From: Hypomyces perniciosus
Lineage: Eukaryota > Ascomycota > Sordariomycetes > Hypocreales > Hypocreaceae
Direction: 5' to 3'
Assembly (NCBI GenBank): GCA_008477525.1
Contig: SPDT01000004.1
Span: 1,426,001 to 1,490,000 of the forward strand
DNA: 64,000 bases
Below the pieces are notes generated by a model, which saw only the letters and a list, made by a program, of their open reading frames with translations, was not told where the DNA came from and ran no database searches. This document shows, one piece after another, positions 23,801 through 33,427 of the stretch. Position 1 is the stretch's first letter. The number at the start of each line of letters is the position of its first letter. Made by a program: the position numbers and the translations under genes.

Positions 23801-24716
23801 CGACAACGCGCGGCCAAGGCGACAAGGAGCAGTGCAGATGGATGATGTCTGAGAGCGACGATAACCAGCTTGGCAATAATCCAGAACTGGCAGACTATTG
23901 GCCTCTGTTCAGGCTGCAGGCTGCAGGCAGGTATCATCTTCTTGCTGCAATGCAATGCGATGTGATGCCCATATCCCATACATATTTGTGCATACGTCCC
24001 CATGTATGTATGTGCCTACATACACATACCTACTACTCCGTACATACGGACGCAAGGTACCAAGCACGACTTGATATTGGGGCACATGCTGCTCCCTGCT
24101 CACTGACTGTTTCGTTTCTCCCGAAGAGTCGGTCGGCGAACAGGACAGCGCCCGCAGTATCGGTGCGAACTCTCCGTTATGAGAGACATGGATTCACAAG
24201 CCAAGGTTCTTTACGCTTTGCGTCTCTCTCCCCTTGTTCCAGCCTGCCAGCCAGCCAACCAGGGCCATCTCTCTTGTCGGGTTTTCATCCCTTCTTGAAT
24301 CTTCTCCTGTATGTCTCTGCCGATCCCCACGCAGTGTCTTGCTGCTTATGCAGGCCCAGATCCACCCGGGATGTCTTCCAGTGCGTTCCCGTAGCTCCAT
24401 TCGTCTATAGCCTGTCCTGTCTATACAGGTCAAAGACTTTCTTCTTCTATCCCCGGCCCCTCCGTTCCCAATCCTCCTCTCTTTTTTCTTTTATAGAATC
24501 ATCTACTATCTATCCTATCTATCTATAGATAGCTTGGGTCCCGAGAGAGGCAATCTTTGATCTCCTCCACTTGTCGACCCTGTCCTCTCGCTCTTTTCGG
24601 TCATTCATACCCCATACATACACCCACATAACCCACCTGTCCATATGAACGAACTGGTCTCCTCACATATTTTCGATTGCACCAAAGTCCAATAACGTCG
24701 AGGCCAAGCGGTTGAG
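20846..24716. other. 3.9 kb gene-free stretch before the MFS gene
   Basis: No conserved gene is found on either strand. It is rich in short TAC/AGT-type trinucleotide runs (near 21955, 22425, 22590 and 22880). TACTCCGTA copies are at 22036-22044, 22902-22910 and 24034-24042. The last 300 bases before the MFS start are pyrimidine-rich with CTAT repeats near 24500, typical of a fungal leader. It could hold a non-coding RNA or a long promoter; nothing in the sequence decides. Confidence 0.55.
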
Positions 24717-26708
24717 ATGGATTGTGAGCGTGCCGAGGCCGGTAGTGGCGGCGATTTGACCTTGACACGCCCGCCATCGATCCTCTCATTAAAGACTGCG
24801 CTCTCCTTGCCTTCGTTGCCTTCTTTGCCGCCTGCAGTGCCACTGCCGCCATTGCCGAAGGGTGTTACTTCTCCGACGACATCACGCCCTGGGACGAGTA
24901 GGACGAACAGGACCAGCAGGACGAGTCGGACTAGCAGGACTAGCACGCCTGGTACACCGAGAGGAGTTTCGTTTGGCTCATTATCGTCACGTCCAACCAA
25001 GATTATCAAGTATGGAACCGGAAAGTATTCACATGTTGAGTTGGTACCCCAACCAAGTGATGATCCTGAAGACCCACTGGTGAGTTGCTTCAAAGTATCC
25101 GAGATGAGAATTGATGACTCACAACAACCAGAACTGGTCTCAATGGAGGAAGGAGTTGAACTTGGCTTCGCTGCTCATGATGGTTGGGTTGATTGGTGCA
25201 ATGAAGACTGCTTTCATCTCGACGAATGGAGACATGGCCACTCATTTCAGTGTGTCATACACTTATATCACCGCCCTTACTGCAGCACCCTTGATGGTCT
25301 CGACTCTCACAGGCATGGTTAGCTCAGTCGTCGCCAAACTCTATGGGAAGCGTCCGGTCTACCTGGCTTCATCGGTACTCGTTTTCATCGGATGTATCTT
25401 GAACACGACAGCTGGAAACAGCTATGGCCTATGCATGGGAGCCCGAGTAATGCAGGGTCTGGGCTGGGGCGCTTTTGACGCGTTGCTCATGGAATCCATT
25501 CAAGACACATACTATGTGAGATCAAGTCGTCTTTCTTTTCCTTGTGGGATGTTACTTACACGATATAGGAACATGAGCGGAATATTCGCGTCTCGCTTTA
25601 CAACGTTCTCAGCATTGCAACGACGTGGGGCTCACCCCTTATCGGAGGCGTCATCTCATACAATCTCGGCACTTTCGCCATCCAGTATCGCATCATCAGT
25701 GCACTCTTCCTCATCGCATTCCTCCTTCTGGCTCTTGGTGCTCCTGAGACTGCTTTTGATCGTTCTAGAGCTGTCATCGCTCCCACTCCCGTCACCCCTA
25801 TATCAGGCTTTGTCATTTCCTGCCCATGGCAGCTCCCACAGGCCAATCGTAAGCTCACCAAGTCGACTATTATTGATTACGTGAAGGAGATGAAGCCATG
25901 GTCCTTTCGAGGTGTCAAGAAGCTTTCAACCGTTGTTCAGGCTCCACGGGCTCTCGCTGCACCAACAACCATCTTGGTTTTTCTCCTCACGTTTATCCCT
26001 CAATGTGCCCTGTGGGGACTCACTGCCTCACTCGGTCTCCTTCTCACCCCCTCTCCCATTGGCCTCGCCTCCAACGTGATGGGCACTCTCATGACTGGTC
26101 CCTGGATTCTCGCCACTTTCGTCGTTGCCGGCCTCTACCTCTACCGCTCCACTCACCAAAAATTCTCTCGCTTCGTCGGCAACCTCACCATCGCCGGCGG
26201 TGCCGTCCTCGCGATCGTCGGTCTCCTTTCCTTCGGCCTCGTCATCGACAACTTGATGATCCACACTTCCTCCGACACCTTCTTCACCTCCGAGGCTGCT
26301 CGACGACTCTGTCTCCCTGTCCTCTCCCTACAACTAGGCCTCCTCGCCGCTGGCGCCTCTGCCCTCGATGCAACCACCCGTCCATTCCTTGCCCGCTCCG
26401 CTTCCTTCACCGCGTCTAGCATGGCCACCGCTCAACGATCCATCGGCGACATGCACTCCTGTGTTATCATCATGCGAAACCTCTTTGCCGGTGCCTTTGT
26501 TCTCGCCACTCCACACGCCGTCGCTGTCATGGGCGGACTGAAGGCCTTGGTCATTGGCTTGGCGGCCGCACAATTTGTCCTGACAGCATCTGTTGTAGCG
26601 CTGTGGTGGTTTTTCGACGAGGCCGTCTGGAAAGTAGATGGCAAAGTGATGGGCCTGATGGGCATGAGGATGTCGAAGCTCTCTGGAAGCTTCTTCGATA
26701 CGGATTGA
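24717..26708 (+). CDS. MFS transporter with long N-terminal Arg-Thr-Ser-rich tail
   Basis: A proton-coupled major facilitator transporter; substrate unknown. Exons are 24717-25079, 25132-25515 and 25569-26708 (introns 52 and 53 bp), giving about 628 residues. The first 120 residues are cytoplasmic and low-complexity, with a tandem RTS run. Membrane segments begin near residue 131 (LASLLMMVGLIGAMKTAFI). The loop 2-3 MFS motif is KLYGKRP, and the motif C-like segment is SIATTWGSPLIGGVISYN. The fold is the 12-helix drug-exporter type seen in fungi (DHA1-like), which is inferred from the motif layout. Splice phase is conserved at both introns. The gene stands alone, with long flanks on the 5' side. 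Confidence 0.88.
24888..24950 (+). repeat. In-frame minisatellite coding for Arg-Thr-Ser repeats
   Basis: Near-identical 9-base units of the form AGGACNAGN repeat in tandem and code for repeated TSR triplets in the cytoplasmic tail of the MFS protein. Copy number may vary between isolates. Confidence 0.75.
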
Positions 26709-27441
26709 TTCCGCTTCCGATACTGACGATCGTTCCGATTTATTTTTACGACCTGATTGACAGCCATTCTTTCCATTTCCTTACACGCAAGTTATAGCGC
26801 CTGAAACGTGTCACGACAAGCACGAACATGAAAAATGACCGCAAAAAGAGCATAGAACTCTTGCGACATATGAAACAAACGAAGACAAAAACTATATATA
26901 CTATACACAAAATGATGAAATGCGAAGAGACGAAAAAATGAACAAGCTTAGGCCTAACTGGAAGAGGCCGTACATATTATTATCTTCATGTCTTTCTTTT
27001 ATCTTTATTTTTTATGCATTCACGATATGAACTGTATATTACGATTTACGGACTGACTGACCGACCGAATGTGTCATGATTCTTATGTATTATACTTCAA
27101 AAGAAAAAAAAAGAGAGGGAATACCAAGCATCATTTGAGACAAGTACGATCGTTTTGCCTTGTGACGCTGTGTGCAACGATTGACATTGACGGCCCTTAA
27201 CATCGTAGAGGCTCTGCCACAAGGGTGATTGTGTGCCAGTAGGAATACGTTGACAAAACTCAGGTTTAATACTCAGGCTGTCTTCTCACATGTGGTGTAA
27301 TTGAACTGCACTATTTATGCCGAAAGTTACCGAGTACCCATGGGAGGATGTTGATCGATTTAGATGATGCTTGGGAGGGTTACTTATTACAATCACTGGA
27401 TGTGACAAAAATAACTCCAAAAAGCAAAAAGAAAACGTGAG
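26709..27441. other. Intergenic, MFS 3' flank
   Basis: AT-rich 3' flank of the MFS gene, up to the tRNA. No gene seen. Confidence 0.6.
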
Positions 27442-27529
27442 CTCCGATACTGGGAATCGAACCCAGGGCTGCTCGGATCTTCAACTGGAGGTTGAGAGCG
27501 AGCGATGTTAGCCACTACACCATATCGGA
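27442..27529 (-). tRNA. tRNA-Glu (CTC) with 16-nt intron
   Basis: The minus strand folds as a tRNA. The acceptor stem is TCCGATA paired with TATCGGA, with discriminator G. The D arm contains GTGTAGTGGCTAAC. The anticodon stem is GCTCG/CGAGC and the T arm is CTGGG-TTCGATT-CCCAG. The mature anticodon loop reads C-T-CTC-A-C, anticodon CTC for glutamate. A 16-base intron sits after position 37, the standard place. The CCA end is not encoded, as expected in eukaryotes. The A- and B-box promoters are internal. Confidence 0.95.
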
Positions 27530-27944
27530 TGCGATGTGCTGATTGGATGCTGGACAAGCACACTGAGGGGAAACATATGCCAATGCACGATAGGCAGGAT
27601 CATGCTCTAATACTAGTACTAGGATCGCACAAGTCTGGGTGCATTCGGGATGAGCCTCAAGAGTCGAGACCATCGACGGCAACGCTCCTAGTTTGTTGGA
27701 TGCCTAATGCATGAATACTGCTCCACATATGTACCTCTGCATCTCACCATGTGGAGAGCATACACATGTGCATATATATGTAGGATTGCATGTCGTATAT
27801 CGTCACTGCATGGTCGGCACTTATACAATCCTGAGTGCTTCGTATGTTACAACGAGACATTCCCAATCCAGTTGTGTTCCAATTCTATTTAATAAAGTCT
27901 ATCTGTACTTCCTGTTAATTTTGTAACTCATAGTATATGTCTAT
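27530..27944. other. Intergenic, no gene seen
   Basis: Between tRNA-Glu and the 3' end of the rhodopsin-domain gene. Short frames only. Confidence 0.6.
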
Positions 27945-29334
27945 TTACGCGTGTGCGGTCGAGTGCTCAAATTCTCTTTGTACCCGAATACCATGCAACG
28001 GGATATCGTCTCTTGTTTCGTCACTAGGGTTTGCCTGCATCGTGAAGGTCTTCACTGTGTGCTTATACCCCTTCGTATCTGGTCGCAGTGTCGCATCCAT
28101 TGCTGTTGGCTGGACGTGACCGTCGGATCCCCCAGCGAACGAACTATCCGACTCCGTCTCATCTGCAAGTCTATAGAATGCGCTGCCGCTCGATTTGCGA
28201 TTCGACTCTGCTCTGGCCAGTGGGTTGACGCTTGTGCGTTGGCTCTGCCCATTACTCGGGTTCGACTTGTTACCATTGGAGACGTTGGCGCCGGATGAAT
28301 CAGCACTCTTCGAACTGAGAAACCTGCCCTTGAGGCCTATACTGTTCAAAAATAGTCTCACAATGGGCAGTAGGGTCGGGAGACAAGCGGAGACGATGCC
28401 AGCGGACATTTCGATTGCGGTCCAACCGACAGTAGGCGCAAGGGTGTAGGTAGGGTCGGTATTCGAATAGGTGAAGAGTACAGAGGTTCGATAGGCCGAG
28501 GCAAAAACAACACTGCAAGCAAGGCATATTTGGTTAGCTAGAGACACAAGACAAGGGGTGAGTTGACACTTACAAAAAGCCCAAGCTAAAGGCAAGGGTC
28601 AAACACAGCTTTTCTATCGTTCTCAACTGCAGTTTCCATATTTGCGGAATCGGCATCAGCAGAATGGCCAGATCAGTGAAGATGGTTGAGGCGGCGTTGG
28701 CAATCCAGGTGCCGACTTGGTCGATACAGTGTCCCGGAAGATCAGGGTACCAGAGTTTCTCGACAGGGACGCAGATAAATATGAAGAGAAATGTAATGCA
28801 TATGACCCATGCCATGACAAAGGCGCCGACAGCCCATGCCATTTTCTTGAAGTAAGGGACGCGGAAGATGCGATAGTACATCAACAGGACAGCCAGTTTA
28901 GTCCAGCCAAGGTTCCAGGCGTAGAAGATCTCGGCAACCACCAGCCATTTGGCCATCATGACAATGTCTCCTAGCTCAACGAAGTCGGCATGGATGCCCA
29001 TACCGTAATAGTACATGGCAAAGATGAACCCGATAACGGCGAGATTCCAGAACTATCCACACCACATATTGTCAGAAATGTTTTGTTTTTTTAATTTATT
29101 TAGTTAGCATCGGAAATATAGTTGGCCTACCATTGAGAAGATAATCATATAATCATCCCACCACAGTTCTTGTGCCTTGAGGCGCCGGCTAACCACGCGC
29201 AAACCGACTGATATGACAGCCAAAGCTGTCACCGCCGAAAGCACCTGCACGATCCATGGTTGAATGTTGTCTGGATCGTATCCGGGCAAGCCTGGAAGCT
29301 GGGAATGAGAAGAACCTTCAGCACCTTGAGCCAT
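27945..29334 (-). CDS. Rhodopsin-domain (SAT4/Pth11-related) integral membrane protein
   Basis: A seven-helix fungal membrane protein of the large 'rhodopsin domain' family; ligands and partners are mostly unknown. Exons on the minus strand are 29334-29131, 29052-28574 and 28512-27945, giving about 416 residues. The N-terminal LPGYDPDNIQPWIVQVLSAV segment is followed by LRVVSRRL and WWDDYMIIFS, the family hallmark (DDY). Later hallmarks are AEIFYAWNLGWTKLAVLLMYYRIF, a CIDQ loop motif and FTDLAILLMPIPQIWKLQL. The tail is about 120 residues, hydrophilic, Ser/Asn-rich, ending near GIRVQREFEHS, a typical ending for this family. No CFEM domain is present. The start is the first in-frame ATG. Confidence 0.88.
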
Positions 29335-30311
29335 CGGAACGGCATAGCTCAAAACGTGCACCAAAGGGCTCACGAAACACTACCGAAAGGCGAGTACGCG
29401 TTCATCGGAGTATTTGATGACTTGCGATAGCTGCCTTTTTGTAAATTGTTTCTTCCTTGCCTCCCGAAGTTAGTAGCAGTGATTGCCGGTTAAAAAAAAA
29501 AAGACAGGGATTTGCCGCCCCTTTTTGCTCCATCATGATGCACAAACCCTCGGCTACGAATCGTTACATAATGTGACCATGACGGACAGGGCGTCGAAAA
29601 GAAATAGAAGTGACATATCGAATGACGATCCCTCAACTATCAGCTAACGACTCCATTAACAGCGGGCCCAACTTCTTCAACTGGATAGCGCCAAACCACG
29701 GAACCACAGGCCCGTACCGCGACGATTGCTGTTCGTTCTTCAGAAATCCACTTAAGAATCCACTCAAGTTTACTCGTAGTAGTCAATTGATTCGCCGACG
29801 AGCTTTTTTTCGGCTAATCCAGTTCAATCGATTCGACAGCACTCTTGTACCTGTCGAAGTTTGGAATCTGGTAGATATTACGGAGAGTACGGAGTAAATC
29901 TTTGGTCTGAAGAGGGGCTCGTATATCGTATATCGTACTCCCTACTCCGTACTACGCTCCATATTCACTCAACAACTTTCGGTAGCATTGCCTCGGCTCT
30001 TGATAGTACTACTCGTATGATTTCAGTAGACCACACGTAAATCTGTAAAACGCCGCTCCTTATACTCCGTACGTTGACTTATTACGGTAAAGACAACCGC
30101 CACGTTCGCTCGTGTGCCAAAACTAGGATAGGCGGGCGGAGCATGCTATCAGTCCGAGCAACCGAGCAACCCATGGACTGACTCATGAAGCCAGGGCCCT
30201 AGCCTGACGATCCCAATCCTACAAGTACATGGGGTTTCCCCTCATCTGTCAGGTAAACCTGACGGTCCATTCTGGAAACGAAGAACCCGAGAGTCACCGA
30301 CTCAGTGCAAT
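29335..30311. promoter_or_regulatory. Divergent promoter region with three TACTCCGTA copies
   Basis: It separates the rhodopsin-domain gene and the alpha/beta hydrolase gene. Copies of the 9-mer lie at 29888-29896, 29943-29951 and 30063-30071, the densest perfect-copy cluster in the window. No gene is seen. Confidence 0.5.
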
Positions 30312-31338
30312 ATGGCTGCTGAAACCACCACAGTCCAAGTCCCGCATCTTGGCGGCATTTCCGCCGGCTACCGCATCTCTAATGGCGCTCTCGACTCGGC
30401 CAAGCCCACTGTCATCCTCATCAATTCCATGTGCATGACGTCGTCTTTGTATGATGTCCAGTTCGGCAACAAGACCCTTACCGATGCGGTCAACCTCGTC
30501 GCCATTGAGCCTCTTGGCCACGGCGCTACTCGCTGCCCGTCCGAGCATTTCACCTATTGGGACACGGCGATCATGGCCCTGCAGGTTATGGATGCCCTCA
30601 GCATTGATAAGGCATTTGCGCTAGGCACTAGCCAGGGAGGTTTCATTATCGTGAGGATGGCACTGCTCGCGCCGGAGAGGGTATGTTCGAGTACTCCTGG
30701 GCCCTATGTCTTCCTGTGCTATTTCAGAACTGAGGGAGGGCTAACGAACCCACCTAGATTTTGGGCCTATTGCCTCTTGGCACGTCAATGGATTACGAAT
30801 CGTCTTCGTCCCGTGAGCTGGGATGCTGGGACCCAAAAACACAGCTTGCGCCTATATACGATAGTCTGTGCAGCGACGTGCCTGCCCCCGACTTTGTTAT
30901 TAACGAGACTCTACGTGGCCTAATTGTGAACCTCGGCTTTTCGGGAACCATCACGCCTGAGAGGGCTGAGTTTTGGCACGCCACCCTCGAGACCGTGTAC
31001 TCGGGCGATGAGGGACGGAAGAAGCTGCGAATGGCGTTTGCCTGTCTTTTAGACCGAGATAGTCTCCTACGCCGTTTAAGGGATATCAAGTGCCCCGTAT
31101 ATTGGCTTCAGGTAATTTTCAGGAGAGTATTTCAGCCTTGTCTTCTTACTGACTTCAGCGGCAGGGCAAAGAGGACCCGGTGTTTGGCGTCACCGTGCCA
31201 GCGGAGCATATCAAGCTCTTTACGGCTTCTCCAGAGGCTACGCTGACTCTGGTCGAAAAGGGTGGCCATTACCTCAACGCAACAAGTCCTGAAGAGATCC
31301 AGGGGGCATTGTTGAAGATGGTGAAGTCATATGCATGA
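30312..31338 (+). CDS. Alpha/beta hydrolase
   Basis: A serine hydrolase of the alpha/beta fold; substrate unknown. Exons are 30312-30680, 30758-31111 and 31165-31338 (introns 77 and 53 bp), giving about 298 residues. The nucleophile elbow is GTSQGG (Ser about 107), the oxyanion region is near ILINSMCMTSSLY, and IEPLGHGAT follows the family pattern. The acid is probably the Asp in GKEDPVFG (about 245) and the base the His in KGGHYL (about 276). The triad is therefore complete. The last intron has two possible acceptors in frame, six bases apart (AG at 31157-31158 or 31163-31164); the downstream one gives the usual WLQGKEDPVFG. Its neighbour is a convergent glycosyltransferase. Confidence 0.87.
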
Positions 31339-32056
31339 ATGAAGTGTCCCGATCAACAAGTGGTCCGGAATGAATTGACGAGGCGATGAGCTTGAAGAGC
31401 AAGTCACTAAGGAGGGGACGACAAACCCTGCATGAGACATGTTATTCTAGAAATAATACGAGAACAACCTGATTCAGGAATATGGCTTTATAATCGAGCA
31501 ATTGGGTTTCGGAGTAATCTGGGCCCACAAGAAACAATCTCCGAAATCACCGATAGCACGCACAAAAACGAGATTGTGTATGACACCGGCACTCCCGGAA
31601 GACCCGATGCCGGTAATTCGTGGCATGGAGCTGTATATCCTCTCCAAGTTCTCGTATAATATATTTAGTACTATCGTAGGACTTCAATATTACCAGTAGT
31701 AGTAGTATTATGTCGTCTAGCAAGATGTCAGAATTTAGCGTCAACTGCTCACATTTAAGGTTATTTATTGTCCGTCCCAATTGCACTACTCTCATATTAC
31801 TCTTAATCCTCCTAAAATGCGGCCAAAAGGTATTAATAGCTTCGGTGATTACGTGACCATCTGATATATGTGATTTATAACCTGAAGTCCAAGGTAGCCG
31901 CTTCTTTGTGATATCTTGTCCCAGCTGGGCTGACATGCCTTTCACATTTTTTCATCTCATATCAATGGAAATGTTGTATTCTGTTGAGATGTGTCTCTAT
32001 CTTACACCTTCTTCCCACCTCGAAATGTACTAAATTTCGCTTCAGACCTTTCTCCA
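31339..32056. other. Convergent intergenic region
   Basis: 3' flanks of the hydrolase and the glycosyltransferase. It is AT-rich, with short frames only. Confidence 0.6.
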
Positions 32057-33427
32057 TTACTCGGTAAACTCAACTATCTTCTGCTCAATTCTCTTCAGCG
32101 GGTCCATCTCCTCGTTTTCCTTCCTCAGTTCCATCGCTCTCTTCTTGTAGTTCGGATCCCCCAATACTTTGTCAACGCCTTCTCTTACCTGCTCCGGTGT
32201 TGGTACTCGCGTCCTCAGACTCAAGGCAAATCCGGCGAACTCGCCACGCATTATAACTTCTGGCTTTTCTTCCGTCTGTCCAGCAAATACGGTGGGCACC
32301 CCGTTCATCACTGCGTGTTGCAGTGCTCCGTAGCCACCATTCGAGATGAACACATCCGTGTGCTCCAGGATCAAATCATAGGGGATGTAATCGATGACCC
32401 TTGCGTTTTCTGGGATCTCGATGTCCTCTGGCGCCTTAGCACCCCACGAACCCAGTGTAGCAATGACCAGAATGTCATCACGACCGACGAAAGCTTTCAG
32501 AGTGGGAGCGATGAGTTCTTGCCGATCAAAGTTCACGGTGCCTTGGGAGACAAAAACAATATTCTTTTTGCGGCCTTTAACTGCCGTATCCCCCAAAATT
32601 TCTGACCACCAGTCTGGATACTCGAAGGTGCTGTGTTCCCGCCGCGGCAGACAGCCAGCGAAATGAATCGTGCTCGGCATATCACTCAAGGGGTACTCTA
32701 GACTTGGCGAACAAAGCATAAAAGTGACATCGGAATTGGTAAACCACGCACTCCATGGGGAGTCCTCGGGAGTGATAGTACACTGACTGGCACTCAACGC
32801 CTTGTCCCGGGTCTCGAACACCGATCCCATGGGCCCCCCATTGTACAGCAGATGCAAGACCTGGTTTCTTAAACGCCCCGACTCGGTTGAGTCTGGAGGT
32901 AGTCCAAGCATCATGGGCGCTGTGTCTTGGCTCTCTACAAAGAGGGGTATGGGGCTGATTCCAATTCGCTTCGGGACGCGGTTAATGCCCTCTGGCAGCG
33001 GGCGACCATATTTGAGTGGTAGGGTACCCATATTAAGGACGTCCTCGACAATAATGATTTGACGTTCCGGGTCTCGCTTGTGTAGGGCCTCCAAGGCCTC
33101 CATAGCCGCTTGCGCCCTTATTGGCAGCTTTCTGAAAAAGACGTGATTGAGTTGTCCTGCAAGTCTCTCCAACCCAGGTGGTAGGGATAACAATTCAGGG
33201 GAGAGATTTGGGTAGTCGGGGCCAAAAGGCTCTGGCATTTCAAGGAACTCAACGCCAGCGTTGATAATTGTGTCTTTGAAGCTTTCCGAGCACATGAAGG
33301 CGACATCGTAACCCCGCTTAACCATATAGGAGGCAATAGTCAATAGAGGTCCTACATGGCCATGACCCGGAAAGGCTAGGAAGAAGAGGAGAGGCTTCTC
33401 ATTTCCCTCGGGAGATGAGAGAGACAT
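32057..33427 (-). CDS. UDP-glycosyltransferase (GT1 family)
   Basis: It transfers a sugar from a UDP-sugar to a small lipophilic acceptor, often in detoxification or secondary metabolism; the acceptor is unknown. The frame is intronless, 456 residues from the ATG at 33427. The N-terminal acceptor domain begins FLAFPGHGHVGPLLTIASYM, with the catalytic His in GHGHVGP. The C-terminal nucleotide-sugar domain has NIVFVSQGTVNFD and the signature region VFISNGGYGALQHAVMNGVP, followed by TVFAGQTEEKPE. The signature keeps the GG but has Asn where many relatives have His, closer to the macrolide-type GT1 pattern. It is convergent with the alpha/beta hydrolase, a pairing that could serve one metabolite, which is only inference. 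Confidence 0.88.
   Translation of the reverse strand: MSLSSPEGNEKPLLFFLAFPGHGHVGPLLTIASYMVKRGYDVAFMCSESFKDTIINAGVEFLEMPEPFGPDYPNLSPELLSLPPGLERLAGQLNHVFFRKLPIRAQAAMEALEALHKRDPERQIIIVEDVLNMGTLPLKYGRPLPEGINRVPKRIGISPIPLFVESQDTAPMMLGLPPDSTESGRLRNQVLHLLYNGGPMGSVFETRDKALSASQCTITPEDSPWSAWFTNSDVTFMLCSPSLEYPLSDMPSTIHFAGCLPRREHSTFEYPDWWSEILGDTAVKGRKKNIVFVSQGTVNFDRQELIAPTLKAFVGRDDILVIATLGSWGAKAPEDIEIPENARVIDYIPYDLILEHTDVFISNGGYGALQHAVMNGVPTVFAGQTEEKPEVIMRGEFAGFALSLRTRVPTPEQVREGVDKVLGDPNYKKRAMELRKENEEMDPLKRIEQKIVEFTE

Noticed and set aside
22813..24528. Two frames of 234 and 249 codons upstream of the MFS gene
   Set aside because: Low-complexity translation with many Cys/Ser/Leu from CT-rich promoter DNA; overlapping shorter frames on the other strand are equally open.
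31991..32605. 204-codon plus-strand frame opposite the glycosyltransferase
   Set aside because: Shadow of the conserved GT1 nucleotide-sugar domain.
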